Below are positions 42,857 through 52,346 of a stretch of DNA of 55,330 nucleotides, in pieces; position 1 is the first letter of the stretch; each line of letters begins with the position of its first letter. The position numbers and the translations under genes were made by a program. Source of the DNA: Deltaproteobacteria bacterium. GTDB lineage: Bacteria; Desulfobacterota; Binatia; UBA9968. The notes under the pieces were generated by a model, which saw nothing but the letters and a program-made list of their open reading frames with translations, had not been told where the DNA came from and searched no databases. The DNA lies in contig JACPSE010000148.1 of the NCBI GenBank assembly GCA_016193465.1, positions 1 to 55,330 of the forward strand, in the 5' to 3' direction.

Positions 42857-43894
42857 TTATTTGGTCACTGGAAGGCCCAATGCGCGAATATATTCGGCTG
42901 ACATCTCACCGGCCTTTGCCGCGCATTCAGGATCGCAAAAAAGAACCTTATTGCCCGCTGCCAACTTGGCATTAAAGGTCCCCTTGACCCAGGGAAAACC
43001 TTTATACTCCACTTTATCCAAAAGACGCTGGCCTTCCTCGCTGGCAAACCACCCGACTAATAGCTGAGCGGCATGCGACCGAGGCGAGCCCTTGCGTATA
43101 AATGCAGCCCACGCGGCTTCCATCAGCAACTCTCCCGGGACAACAACCTTAAGATTTTCCGTGCCCTTGTCGATAAGATCTTGGGCGCTATAAGGCTGCA
43201 CGCTACAGTACAGCGAATAAGCTCCAGCCGCTAAAAGCTGCATCGTTTCCGTTTGCCCCCGGATCAATTTCACATCGTTGGCTACCATCTTCTTCACCCA
43301 GCCTAAAAACCACTCCCTCTTATGCCAGTGAAGAGCCAGCAGCTTATGGCGCGGATCAAGAACTACTTTCCCTTTGAATTCCGGACGCGTACAATCATCC
43401 CACGTCTTCGGCACCAGATCAGGCGGGACCAGCTTCGGGTTATAGGCGATGGCGCGGGAATTCCCGGTCAAGTTGATCGCCCAACCACTGGGGTCGTATT
43501 GTCTCTTATCGATGTCCGGCCAAACCTTCAAATAGTCAAACGGCGGCTGCTGAAATACCCCGGCATCCAAAAACTGCTGCTGCGCTTCACGATTTGGGGC
43601 CAACACGTCTGCACCGATCGCTCGACCAGACTGCAACTCGATCAAAGTCCGCTGCTGCACTCCTGTATCCACCCAGCGCATGTATTTGGTCTTTATGCCA
43701 AATCTTTTGGAAAAAAAACCGAGGATCTCAGCGACGGACTTTTCATCGCTAGGCGCCCAAAATTCCACCTGCCCTTCGGATTGAGCTTTCTTCACTAGCT
43801 CTCTATAAAGAGCGATCTCTGCCGCCGCTGTCTCCAACGGGTAGAGGAGAATTATCAAAGATACCACGCCGATTGCTCGAACCTTCAGCTTCAT
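42857..43894 (-). CDS. ABC solute-binding protein, group B copy 4
   Basis: 345 residues. Signal peptide MKLKVRAIGVVSLIILLYPLE... to about TAAAE. Marks of group B: KKAQSEGQVEFWAP, QQRTLIELQSGRAIGADVL, SWDDCTRP-type TWDDCTRPEFKGKV, LLALHWHKREWFLGWVKKM, CDPEC, YIRALGLPVTK. Pocket region reads EAAWAAFIRKGSPRS. ATG 43894 with AGGAGG 5-6 nt upstream. Follows UbiD 4 by 106 nt. Together with the permease at 45491 it may form a transporter, but no ATPase is in this section. Confidence 0.9.
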   Translation of the reverse strand: MKLKVRAIGVVSLIILLYPLETAAAEIALYRELVKKAQSEGQVEFWAPSDEKSVAEILGFFSKRFGIKTKYMRWVDTGVQQRTLIELQSGRAIGADVLAPNREAQQQFLDAGVFQQPPFDYLKVWPDIDKRQYDPSGWAINLTGNSRAIAYNPKLVPPDLVPKTWDDCTRPEFKGKVVLDPRHKLLALHWHKREWFLGWVKKMVANDVKLIRGQTETMQLLAAGAYSLYCSVQPYSAQDLIDKGTENLKVVVPGELLMEAAWAAFIRKGSPRSHAAQLLVGWFASEEGQRLLDKVEYKGFPWVKGTFNAKLAAGNKVLFCDPECAAKAGEMSAEYIRALGLPVTK

Positions 43895-44000
43895 GTCGTC
43901 CTCCTTAAAAACTAAGGATTGACCTTGCCATCTTTACTCTTTTTCTTTCCTTCTTTGCCCCTCTCCGCTTTTCCTCAGGCATAGCCGCTTGTTAAGACAC

Positions 44001-45416
44001 CTAACCACGCCTAAGCATTTCCCCCCATTCCTTTTCCGTCTTTTTAAAGAGCTCTTCACTGATTTTTGTCGTGGGAGGAAATTTATCCATCCAGTGATAA
44101 GGCCGGCAGGCATCAATAATCGCCACCGAGCCGGTTAGATTCCCCGCGTCCTTTTTATCCGGGGGCAACCTGGGATCGATCTTGTAGCTCCAGATTCTGC
44201 GACACACATCAAGAGAGGTCTCCGGATCACATCTTGTTGCCAACGCCCAAAAGACTTCTTCCAGATTGAAGGGATCGATGTCATCGTCAACCACAATGAC
44301 AAACCTCCCATGATATCCAGCAGTGCCCCCCAAGACCGCATGAGCCGCTCTCATGGCGTGACCCGGATAGGCTTGTTTTATGGAGATAATAGCCATTCCC
44401 CACGAATAGTTGACCCCCACAACATTGGGAATCCCCAAAGTGGCCAGCTCATTCCAAACTGAAATGCCCCGAGATGTTAAAACACCCCGGCTGGCTCCGA
44501 GAAAAGGCGGCACCCCCAAAACTATGGGGTCACTTCTCAAGAGCATGCTTTTGATAATCATCTTGGGAGCGGGCCTCGCCCCGCCACCGTAGTAGCCGGA
44601 AAACTCGCCGAAGGGACCTTCAATCTCCATGCCTTCTTCCGGGGGCAACATATCTCCCTCCAGCACCACCTCCGCCGTCGCTGGGACAGGAAGACCCGTG
44701 TACTCCCCCTTGGTTACCTGCACCGGGCACTGGCGCACCCAGCCCGCGTATCCATACTCCGATATGCCCCAGGGCAAATTCGCGCTAGCGGCTACAAGAA
44801 CGGCAGGCTCTTGCCCCAGAGAAACCGCCGCAGGACAGGCTTCGCCTTTGGACCAATACCTTTTTCGAATAACGTCGCCGTGGTGCCCAGAGCCAATATG
44901 CACGACAACGGTGTTTTTGTTCACTAACATGAAACGATAAGATCCTACGTTGACATATCCCGTGTCAGGATCTTTCGTCACTACAGAGGTAGCGCACATG
45001 TACTTCCCACCGTCCCGCTCGTGCCAGCGGGGCCAGGGGATCCTGAAAAGATCCACCTCGCCATTTATCAGGACATTTGCCTTCACAGGAGCTGCGCCAG
45101 CCTCAACCGGCGCGATAGGATTAAACTCCTTCATCTTTTCCTTCCAATAGTACATCGCCTCACGGTCGCCAAGCTCCATGGGGACCCCAAAGATGAAGCG
45201 CTCCCTGACCCTATTGTTCATGAAGTTAGTAAGGACCCGGTAACCTTTCGGGAATCCTTTGATGGAGTCGAAAAGAACTGCCGGGCACTCCTTGAGGGAG
45301 GCGGCCAATTCAGTAATCGCCCCTATTTCCAGCTCGCAGTCTGCCCCCTCAATTCTCTTCAGCTCCCCTTTCTCTTCGATAACCCTAACGAACTCTCTCA
45401 AATCTTCGAACTTCAT
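44001..45416 (-). CDS. UbiD-family decarboxylase paralog 4 (one ligand changed)
   Basis: 471 residues from ATG 45416 (MKFEDLREF as in the other copies; an earlier in-frame codon at 45455 adds 13 unrelated residues). Asn156 and Arg161 in VNVGSYR and His178 in GSGHHG are kept, as are Glu266 and Glu271 in EGPFGE, but the position of Glu233 (EPVEV in the others) is Gln233 in CPVQV; that glutamate is a metal ligand in the family. Activity may therefore be altered. Unlike the other three it has no M29/NicX-like partner; a binding protein gene follows instead. Downstream of permease 3. Confidence 0.88.
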   Translation of the reverse strand: MKFEDLREFVRVIEEKGELKRIEGADCELEIGAITELAASLKECPAVLFDSIKGFPKGYRVLTNFMNNRVRERFIFGVPMELGDREAMYYWKEKMKEFNPIAPVEAGAAPVKANVLINGEVDLFRIPWPRWHERDGGKYMCATSVVTKDPDTGYVNVGSYRFMLVNKNTVVVHIGSGHHGDVIRKRYWSKGEACPAAVSLGQEPAVLVAASANLPWGISEYGYAGWVRQCPVQVTKGEYTGLPVPATAEVVLEGDMLPPEEGMEIEGPFGEFSGYYGGGARPAPKMIIKSMLLRSDPIVLGVPPFLGASRGVLTSRGISVWNELATLGIPNVVGVNYSWGMAIISIKQAYPGHAMRAAHAVLGGTAGYHGRFVIVVDDDIDPFNLEEVFWALATRCDPETSLDVCRRIWSYKIDPRLPPDKKDAGNLTGSVAIIDACRPYHWMDKFPPTTKISEELFKKTEKEWGEMLRRG

Positions 45417-45490
45417 CTCTCCCCCTTCTTCTGAATGTTGCGATAATTCCCCCATCCAATTGTTTGGCTTCTTTCTCCCGTATGCCGGCC

Positions 45491-47218
45491 TCAGAGCCCT
45501 CGGTGCTGGTGAATATAATAGTGGGCCGGGGAGACAAGTAATACCAATATGCCTATGAGCATCACCGACATTGCCGAGACCCGCTCAACCAATCCAAGCT
45601 GCCAGTATTGCCAGAGCAACTGCGCAATAACAAGACTGGCCGAAGTCCCCAGCATCAATGGGAAAGTAAAGTCCCGCACGCTGTGGGCTACAACCCAAAG
45701 CCAGCCATTCCAGAGGGCCGGCCTCGAAAGGGGAAACAAAATCCACCTCAAAGTGCGTAGCGAACCTGCGCCGCTGACCTGCGAGGCCTCCTCTAACTCC
45801 ACATGGATCTGCATGAGCGACGCATTCATAATCCGCACACCAAAGGGCAAAAAATTTATCATATGGCCAATAACGAGTATCCATATGGTGCCGTAGGCGG
45901 GAGTTCGGATTAACAACAACAGCACCGCTAGTGCAATCACAACGCCCGGTATCGCCCTTGGCAGGAACGCGACTGCATCCAACCACCTCACCCACCTTTT
46001 CTGGCTTCTCACGACAATCCAAGATACCAGGGTGGCCAGCATCATCGTCCCCGTCCCTGCTGCCAGCACCAAGGTGAGGGAGTTGCGACCCGCCTGGAGC
46101 AGCACGGGGTCTTCGAGGATGAGCCTATAGACACCTAACGTCATCGTACGCAGCGCCTCGATAGAGGGAAGAGTCCATCGCAAGAAGAGACTGGTCCAAA
46201 GGAGCGCCAAAAAAGGCAGGACAATCTTCACCAGCATATAGAAAAGGACGAAAAACAAGCCTAAGTATTTCCAGGACCCCAAATGCAAGAGGCGGCGGCG
46301 TGACCTTCGCCCTGTTATCGTGGCAAATCTGTAAGTGCTCCGGGTAAATTTTTCATAGAAGCTGGCCAGAATCGCACCGAGAATGACGGCGACAGAGCCG
46401 ATGGTGCCGGCCAATCCGTACAACGGAGTCGTATAGTCGCTGAACACCATAGTAAAGATATATGTGCTTAACACAGGAAACTTTGCATTCAGACCTATGA
46501 CCAGCGGAATCTCAAACATCTCGATTAAGATGATCGTATAGTAGATCCCTACTGAAACCAGCCCGGGCGCCATCAGCGGAAGGGTAATTCCGAATAGGAC
46601 ATTTCCACTGCTTCCGCCTGCTGTGGCACCGGCGTCTTCCAGCTCGGGATCCATATTGCGAAATAACCCGCTGAGCATTACGAACATTCCCGGCACAATG
46701 CCGACCCCGGTTAATATGACGAGTCCCCAGAAGGTATAAATGTTTAGCGGACCAATCTCTTCGATGCCCATGAGTGAACGAAGCAATAGGTTGACAAACC
46801 CCGTCCTGGGTGACAGCAGCAAAACCCAGCCAAAGGAGGTCAGCATCCCAGGGATAACAAGGGGAATGAACATCGCGATAGAGATCAGATTCTTAAACGG
46901 GATGTCGGTCCGCTCCACCAGCCACACGATAGGCACAACTATCGCAAATCCTATCAACAGGGAGCAGCCGGCATAGAGGAGCGTATTCAACGCGACCTCG
47001 TAAGTGAAAGAATCAGAAAACACCTCTACATAGTTCAGCAGCGTGAGAGGGACCTTATCGAAGGGCAAAGAGGCACGAGGCTTGAAAGAGGCAAGAAATA
47101 GAATAAGCAGCACGGGAAGCACCAAGGAACAGACAGCGAAGGCGAGGAGAATGTGAAGGGGAGAATGCCGGGATACGGCCGCGCGCAGGATACCTTTCCG
47201 CTCTATGGTGGTCTCCAT
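45491..47218 (-). CDS. ABC transporter permease 3, two fused domains (FbpB-like)
   Basis: 575 residues from ATG 47218 (METTIERKGIL; a TTG six codons earlier is less likely). About 12 helices; EAA loops EDAGATAGGS (first half) and EEASQVSGAG (second half). Sits between the large hydroxylase subunit (78 nt-plus gap upstream) and UbiD 4 (about 75 nt). No ATPase is encoded within 17 kb on this side, so it presumably shares the ATPase of set 1 or uses a distant one. Paralog of the permeases at 7501 and 30418. Confidence 0.88.
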   Translation of the reverse strand: METTIERKGILRAAVSRHSPLHILLAFAVCSLVLPVLLILFLASFKPRASLPFDKVPLTLLNYVEVFSDSFTYEVALNTLLYAGCSLLIGFAIVVPIVWLVERTDIPFKNLISIAMFIPLVIPGMLTSFGWVLLLSPRTGFVNLLLRSLMGIEEIGPLNIYTFWGLVILTGVGIVPGMFVMLSGLFRNMDPELEDAGATAGGSSGNVLFGITLPLMAPGLVSVGIYYTIILIEMFEIPLVIGLNAKFPVLSTYIFTMVFSDYTTPLYGLAGTIGSVAVILGAILASFYEKFTRSTYRFATITGRRSRRRLLHLGSWKYLGLFFVLFYMLVKIVLPFLALLWTSLFLRWTLPSIEALRTMTLGVYRLILEDPVLLQAGRNSLTLVLAAGTGTMMLATLVSWIVVRSQKRWVRWLDAVAFLPRAIPGVVIALAVLLLLIRTPAYGTIWILVIGHMINFLPFGVRIMNASLMQIHVELEEASQVSGAGSLRTLRWILFPLSRPALWNGWLWVVAHSVRDFTFPLMLGTSASLVIAQLLWQYWQLGLVERVSAMSVMLIGILVLLVSPAHYYIHQHRGL

Positions 47219-47313
47219 AGCAGGTTCAGACCCCAACCTTGGCCGAAGCCGCCCAGGGAAGATTCATCCACAACTTATCCCCCCGGTAGGGGTTAGACAG
47301 GCAACCGCCAGCC

Positions 47314-49728
47314 TCAACGATGACTGCTTCCCCGAATGCGTTTAAGGATATCCTCGGGCTCGATATAGCTGTTTTCCAGCTCGATACCTAAGGGAGACAA
47401 GGCATCCCGCACGGCATTGACCACCGCTACCAGCGGGGCCCCTCCACCCTCAGCCATCCCCCGGGTTCCTAGAGGGGTAAATAGAGCTGGCGTCTCCATG
47501 ATGGCTGTCTCCAGTTTAGGCAAATCAGCAGCCGTCGGGGCCAAGTAGTCCTTGAACGTCGAGGTGAGAAGACGCCCGTCTTCGTCATAAATGAGACGCT
47601 CGAACAACGCAGCAGACATCTGATGGCCTATCTGACCATGCACCTGGCCTTCGCAAACCATCGGGTTGATACATTTGCCCGGGTCCTCTAGGCATACAAA
47701 CTTCAGAAGACTTGTCATTCCGGTCTCACGATCTATCTCAACAACCGCCACAGCAGCGCCGTAGGAATAAGTCAGCGAGAAGTTTCCCCTTCCCAACTCG
47801 GGAGCCTCCAGCGGCTTCAACGGGGCGTTGTACACATGGTGAGCGACAAGCCCGGCCTCCAGATTCTTGGGAAGAACACCCGTGTTCATCCACGCATTAA
47901 AGCCAACTTCCTTAAGGCCTACGGACTTTTTTGTACCTTTCACCCGGACTCTCCCCTGGACTAAATCTACCTTCTTGACGGGGATTCCAAGCATAAACGC
48001 GCCATGCCTCAGGATTTTCTCCCGCATTTTCTGAGCGGCACCGAGAATCGCGCCATGGTGTACAATACCGAACCGGCTGCCATAAGACCCCGATCCTCTT
48101 TCTCCATAGGCAGTGATCCACGAATCAAAGCCAGGAAAGACATCGATGTCGTCAGGGCTTAGAGTCAGTATCTCCGCGATAATTTGCGCAGTGGTAGTTT
48201 CGTGACTGTGCCCCATAGACATGCTGTCTACGCTGGCGCTGACATGACCTTCCGCATCTATCTTTATCATCGCGCTTCCGGTATCTCCCGAGCTCTTAAG
48301 CCCCTTCCTCCAAAGGGCCATTTGGGATTTATTGCCTCCGTAGGCCTCCATGGCCACCGATATTCCAATACCTATCAACTTGCCTTCCTCCCGCAACTTT
48401 CGCTGTCGCTCCCTCCATGCTTCGTATCCGACCATTTTCAATGTGCGCTTCAGGCAAGTAGGGTAGTCGCCGCCATCATAGACGCCGCCTGTAGGATTTT
48501 TATAGGGCATCTCTTTCGGCAAGATGAAATTCTTGAAACGAATCTTCGCCGGGTCCATTGTCAATTGCCGGGCAGCCTTTTCGATAAGGCTTTCGATCAG
48601 GAAGCTGTGCTGCTGTTTTCCGTACGAGCGCATGGACGCCGTAGGACACTTGTTCGTCAGGACGCAGTTGATATCCATCTGGATGTTCCGAAAGCGATAC
48701 ACCGAAGTCAACTGCCTTATCCAGTTGGTCGCGCCTCTCGGCTCGCTTCTCAGCTCAGAGCCCTCATCCGCGATCATTCTCGCTTTCATCCCAAGGATGG
48801 TCCCGTCATTCTTGAATGCCATCTCTCCGTAGTAAATCATCTCATTTCCATGGCTGCTTGCAAGCAAGTGCTCGTTGCGCTCCATGATCCATTTGACCGG
48901 CCTGCCCGTCTTCATCGCCAAATAACCGACGAGCATGATGTACGGGTACATGTTATTTTTATTCCCGAACGACCCCCCATTGTCCTGGCATATCATCCGG
49001 ACCTTGTTCGGAGACATGTTCAGCGAGCGGGCAATAAGAAAAGCATCCCTGCCGGGATGGGATGAGTTGCTATTGATAGTCAGAATGCCACCGCCTTTAT
49101 CAAAGGATGCGATGACCGCATAAGGCTCCAGAGGGGCCGTCATGACGCGGTGGAAGTAAAGTCTGGATTTGACTACAAGGTCGGCTCCGGAAAAGGCCTT
49201 GTCCAAATCGCCATAACTAAAAATCCTATGCCAGACTACATTTGACGGGGTGCCATCTTGAACCCTCACGGCCTTATCATCCATAGATTCTTCAGGATCC
49301 AATACAGGATGCAACGGATCATAGTTGACCTCAACAAGGCCGATAGCATCCTTCGCTACGTACTTGTCCACAGCAACCACAGCGGCAACAGGTTCCCCGT
49401 GATAGATGGCCTTCTTGACAGCTATCCCATAGTCCTTGAGGCTTTCGGCGGCGCTGGTGTCCAAGAGGGAATGCGCCTCTAACGGTTTAATAAAACTTGC
49501 AAATTCCTCCCCCGTTACCACGCTTACCACCCCGGGTAGCTTCATGGCGCCACTGGCATCAATTCCTTTTATGCGCGCATGGGCGTACGGACTCCGCACA
49601 AAGGAAGCGAAAAGCATTTCCGGTAAAACAATGTCGTCAACGAAAATGCCTTTCCCGATGAGGAGCCGCTTGTCTTCCTTTCTCTTGACGGCTTGACCAA
49701 TCACACCTTTGCCAGTACCCGTGCTCAT
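47314..49728 (-). CDS. Molybdenum hydroxylase large subunit (CoxL-like), set 2
   Basis: 804 residues, Mo-binding subunit of the xanthine oxidase family. Seen: DNGGSFGNKNNMYP, MGHSHETTTAQ, GTRGMAEGG with the catalytic glutamate near residue 760. The substrate loop reads CPTASMRSYGKQQ and lacks the CO dehydrogenase AYRCSFR signature, so an organic substrate is expected. Only moderately similar to set 1, so the two hydroxylases probably have different substrates. ATG 49728 with AAGGA upstream. In this set the order is M-S-L, contiguous, typical for the family. Confidence 0.92.
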   Translation of the reverse strand: MSTGTGKGVIGQAVKRKEDKRLLIGKGIFVDDIVLPEMLFASFVRSPYAHARIKGIDASGAMKLPGVVSVVTGEEFASFIKPLEAHSLLDTSAAESLKDYGIAVKKAIYHGEPVAAVVAVDKYVAKDAIGLVEVNYDPLHPVLDPEESMDDKAVRVQDGTPSNVVWHRIFSYGDLDKAFSGADLVVKSRLYFHRVMTAPLEPYAVIASFDKGGGILTINSNSSHPGRDAFLIARSLNMSPNKVRMICQDNGGSFGNKNNMYPYIMLVGYLAMKTGRPVKWIMERNEHLLASSHGNEMIYYGEMAFKNDGTILGMKARMIADEGSELRSEPRGATNWIRQLTSVYRFRNIQMDINCVLTNKCPTASMRSYGKQQHSFLIESLIEKAARQLTMDPAKIRFKNFILPKEMPYKNPTGGVYDGGDYPTCLKRTLKMVGYEAWRERQRKLREEGKLIGIGISVAMEAYGGNKSQMALWRKGLKSSGDTGSAMIKIDAEGHVSASVDSMSMGHSHETTTAQIIAEILTLSPDDIDVFPGFDSWITAYGERGSGSYGSRFGIVHHGAILGAAQKMREKILRHGAFMLGIPVKKVDLVQGRVRVKGTKKSVGLKEVGFNAWMNTGVLPKNLEAGLVAHHVYNAPLKPLEAPELGRGNFSLTYSYGAAVAVVEIDRETGMTSLLKFVCLEDPGKCINPMVCEGQVHGQIGHQMSAALFERLIYDEDGRLLTSTFKDYLAPTAADLPKLETAIMETPALFTPLGTRGMAEGGGAPLVAVVNAVRDALSPLGIELENSYIEPEDILKRIRGSSHR

Positions 49729-49808
49729 ATTTCAATCCTTTCTATGTCTCGCGCTCGCGGCCTGCGCCAAAAAAAATCAGGGCAGCTACGCATCCCATCT
49801 CCTTAGAA

Positions 49809-50303
49809 TCAAGTTGGCCTTCTACCGACTTGACCGCCACGTTTAGCCGCAGCGAGTATCGCGTCGACTATGTTTTGATACCCCGTACACCGGCACAAGT
49901 TACCGGAAACTCCCAAACGAACCTCCCGCTCGGTCGGATTCGGCTTCTTTGAGAGGAGAAAGAGAGCGGAAAGGACCATGCCCGGCGTGCAGTAGCCGCA
50001 CTGGAGCGCGTGATGGTCCCGGAAGCTTTGTTGAATCGGGTGGAGATCTCCATCCTTGGCCACTCCCTCAATAGTAAGGATCTCTCGTCCATTTGCTTGA
50101 ACGGCAAATAGCGTACAGGACTTAACAGTAACGCCATCCATCATGACGGTACAAGCGCCACAATTACTGCTATCACACCCCACATGAGTGCCGGTCAGCC
50201 TGGCAATCCCCCTCAAAAAATCCACCAGCAGGAGACGGGGCTCCACTTCCGCTGAATAGGATTCGCCATTGATTTTTATCTCGACTCTCTTTCTATCGGG
50301 CAT
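49809..50303 (-). CDS. Molybdenum hydroxylase small subunit, 2x[2Fe-2S] (CoxS-like), set 2
   Basis: 164 residues, ATG 50303 with AAGGAGG upstream. Cluster motifs [12 protein letters not shown] with VKSCTLF, then CGYCTPGM and CRCTGYQN. It transfers electrons from the Mo site to the FAD subunit. Starts 12 nt after the FAD-subunit stop, so M and S are translated together; the L gene follows 80 nt on. Confidence 0.93.
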   Translation of the reverse strand: MPDRKRVEIKINGESYSAEVEPRLLLVDFLRGIARLTGTHVGCDSSNCGACTVMMDGVTVKSCTLFAVQANGREILTIEGVAKDGDLHPIQQSFRDHHALQCGYCTPGMVLSALFLLSKKPNPTEREVRLGVSGNLCRCTGYQNIVDAILAAAKRGGQVGRRPT

Positions 50304-50314
50304 GATCTTCCTCC

Positions 50315-51190
50315 TTACCTACGTTCTTTGCAGCGGCTTGCGGCGATTTGCGCCGCCCTTTGGAGAAGCGCCTTCAATATCTCCCGTTTGTACTCCCCTG
50401 ACCCGCGCAGATCGGGGATTGGGTCCGCGGCCTGTGAAAGACGGCGGGCTGCCTCCTTTAAAACCGTTGCCGAGATCTTTTCGCCTCGTACGACGCCCTC
50501 TGCATCAGGCACCCTCAAGGGAGTCCGACCCGCAGCGCCGGCGCCGATCCCGATATGTTGACACACGCCGGCCTCGTCCAATGTGAGCTGTACAGCCACA
50601 CTGGCCATAGCAAAATCTCCCGTCCTACGCGCCAGTTTGAGATAGGCGCCCCCACTCTTCGCGCCGGGCACGGGCAAAACCACTTCGGTCAAAACCTCGT
50701 CAGGCTGCAACCTGGTTGAATAGGCATCCACGAAAAAGTCTTTGGCCTCTAATTCCCTCTCTCCATTGGCGCCAACGCATTTAAGACGCCCTTCCAACGC
50801 CAGCACCACCGGACCCCAGTCACCGGCAGGGTCGGCATGGCACAAGGCACCGCCAAGAGTCCCTAAGTTGCGCACCTGCGGGTCGCCGATCAATGGAGCT
50901 GCGTCGCGCATGATTGGCAGTTGCGACCGGATGAGATCAGACTCCTCAATTTCCCTATGGACGGTAAGGGCACCGATCCTTACACAACCATCCTTCTTAT
51001 CAATAAAGCTGAGACCGGGGATTCCCCTGATGTCGACCAGGTACTTTGGCAGCGCCAGCCTGTACTTCATAAAGGGGATGAGACTTTGACCCCCCGCGAT
51101 TACCCTCGCCTCTTCGCCATACTCTCTCAACAAACGAGACGCTTGCTCGACGTTTTCTGCTTGAAAATAGTCAAAACTGGCTGGATACAT
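50315..51190 (-). CDS. Molybdenum hydroxylase FAD subunit (CoxM-like), set 2
   Basis: 291 residues. FAD motifs [13 protein letters not shown] (~32-44) and [15 protein letters not shown] (~110-125), C-terminal domain with [18 protein letters not shown] 51190 with GGAGG 7 nt upstream, 16 nt after the binding-protein stop. Clearly related to set 1 (25904) and to the scrap at 5255, whose KLERVAGDFAIASVV is closer to set 1. Confidence 0.93.
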   Translation of the reverse strand: MYPASFDYFQAENVEQASRLLREYGEEARVIAGGQSLIPFMKYRLALPKYLVDIRGIPGLSFIDKKDGCVRIGALTVHREIEESDLIRSQLPIMRDAAPLIGDPQVRNLGTLGGALCHADPAGDWGPVVLALEGRLKCVGANGERELEAKDFFVDAYSTRLQPDEVLTEVVLPVPGAKSGGAYLKLARRTGDFAMASVAVQLTLDEAGVCQHIGIGAGAAGRTPLRVPDAEGVVRGEKISATVLKEAARRLSQAADPIPDLRGSGEYKREILKALLQRAAQIAASRCKERR

Positions 51191-51205
51191 TATTAGCCTC
51201 CCCGA

Positions 51206-52294
51206 TCATTTTTGCCTTTGCATAATTCTTTGGACCTTGGCGAGCACTTGACCAGCGGCCTCCACCTCCTCCGGACCTGAGGCGAACAAGATCTTAACAG
51301 AGGTGTTTTCAAGTACTCTTGCCTGCGCGCCCCCCGAGCCAGGCCACGCACGGCTCGAGAAATCGGCCTTTTCCTCAATCGCCAACCCTTCGGTCGACAT
51401 CCATGCCGAAAATAACTTGGCGGCGTTCCGATTGGGCGAGCCTTCAATGGGCAGGAGCACCTGGGGCACTATCGCAACCACTTCCGGTAGCAGAACCTCT
51501 ACCGGCATCTTCTTGTGTTTTTGCTCGATGATATCCGACAGTACCGTGATCCCCAGAGGGGCTTCTCCCCTGGCCACAGCTCTGGAGATTGCCGGAGCGC
51601 CTTTTTCAAACAACGGATCTTGCTGCACTAGCCTGGAAGCAAACTCCAGGGTCCACGATTCACCGTACTCCAAAAACAAGAGATAGAGGCTCGTGCCCCG
51701 CGGATCGATAACGATCTTCCTGCCCTTCCATTTGGGATCCAGGAAATCGGTCCACCTCTTAGGAACATCCCCCTTGGAAACCAGATTCGTATTGTACATC
51801 GGGATGTAAACCAGGTGCTGGAAATCCAAGCCCTTGTTCTTGAGCACGGCAGGAACCTTTGTCGCTACCTCTCTTATTCCAGGCAGCCTCTCGGCAAAAA
51901 CACCAATCCAGTCAAAGTCGGAAAGGAGGCCTTCGCCCAACAAGCGGAAGGCTAATGAATAAGAGGGGTGAAGTATATCCATACTGATCCTCTTCGCGGC
52001 CTTTTCCTGTAACAACCTCGTCACCGCCTCTGAGGAGCTTAAAGGTAGCCCTTCTACTTTTATATTCACGCCAAATTTTTTGTTGAACTGCAGGTTCAGC
52101 TCTCTTAACACCTCAGGCGCTATCCCCGCAGAGATAAAGACAACCTTGCCTTCCTGGTTGGCCCTCTCCGCGAGCTGCTGTAACGCTTTTGCGCTCTCCG
52201 CCGCGAATATAGCCTGGGGCGCTATTATTCCGACCAGAGCCACCATGAGATTAAAGAGGGTCCTGTCAATAAGGATTCTCGTTAAGGAAAACAC
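51206..52294 (-). CDS. ABC solute-binding protein (COG1840-like, group D)
   Basis: About 362 residues. Start chosen at GTG 52294 (GGAGG 5 nt upstream); the GTG two codons earlier (52300) lies against the ribosome site. Signal region FNLMVALVGIIAPQAIFAA, cleavage near AAES. Mature part ALQQLAERANQEGKVVFISAG, later SPNRNAAKLFSAWMSTEG. Different from groups A and B. First gene of the transport/hydroxylase run, 16 nt before the FAD subunit, so import and hydroxylation by set 2 are likely linked. Ligand unknown. Confidence 0.87.
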   Translation of the reverse strand: MFSLTRILIDRTLFNLMVALVGIIAPQAIFAAESAKALQQLAERANQEGKVVFISAGIAPEVLRELNLQFNKKFGVNIKVEGLPLSSSEAVTRLLQEKAAKRISMDILHPSYSLAFRLLGEGLLSDFDWIGVFAERLPGIREVATKVPAVLKNKGLDFQHLVYIPMYNTNLVSKGDVPKRWTDFLDPKWKGRKIVIDPRGTSLYLLFLEYGESWTLEFASRLVQQDPLFEKGAPAISRAVARGEAPLGITVLSDIIEQKHKKMPVEVLLPEVVAIVPQVLLPIEGSPNRNAAKLFSAWMSTEGLAIEEKADFSSRAWPGSGGAQARVLENTSVKILFASGPEEVEAAGQVLAKVQRIMQRQK

Positions 52295-52346
52295 TCTCAC
52301 CTCCGGCGAAAGGCCAATCCCCGACAGCGCGTTTCTCCAGGATCCC

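Noticed and set aside
43913-43990. Lysine-rich 25-codon minus-strand frame between UbiD 4 and the binding protein
   Set aside because: No ribosome site and composition typical of A/G-rich spacer; probably not translated.
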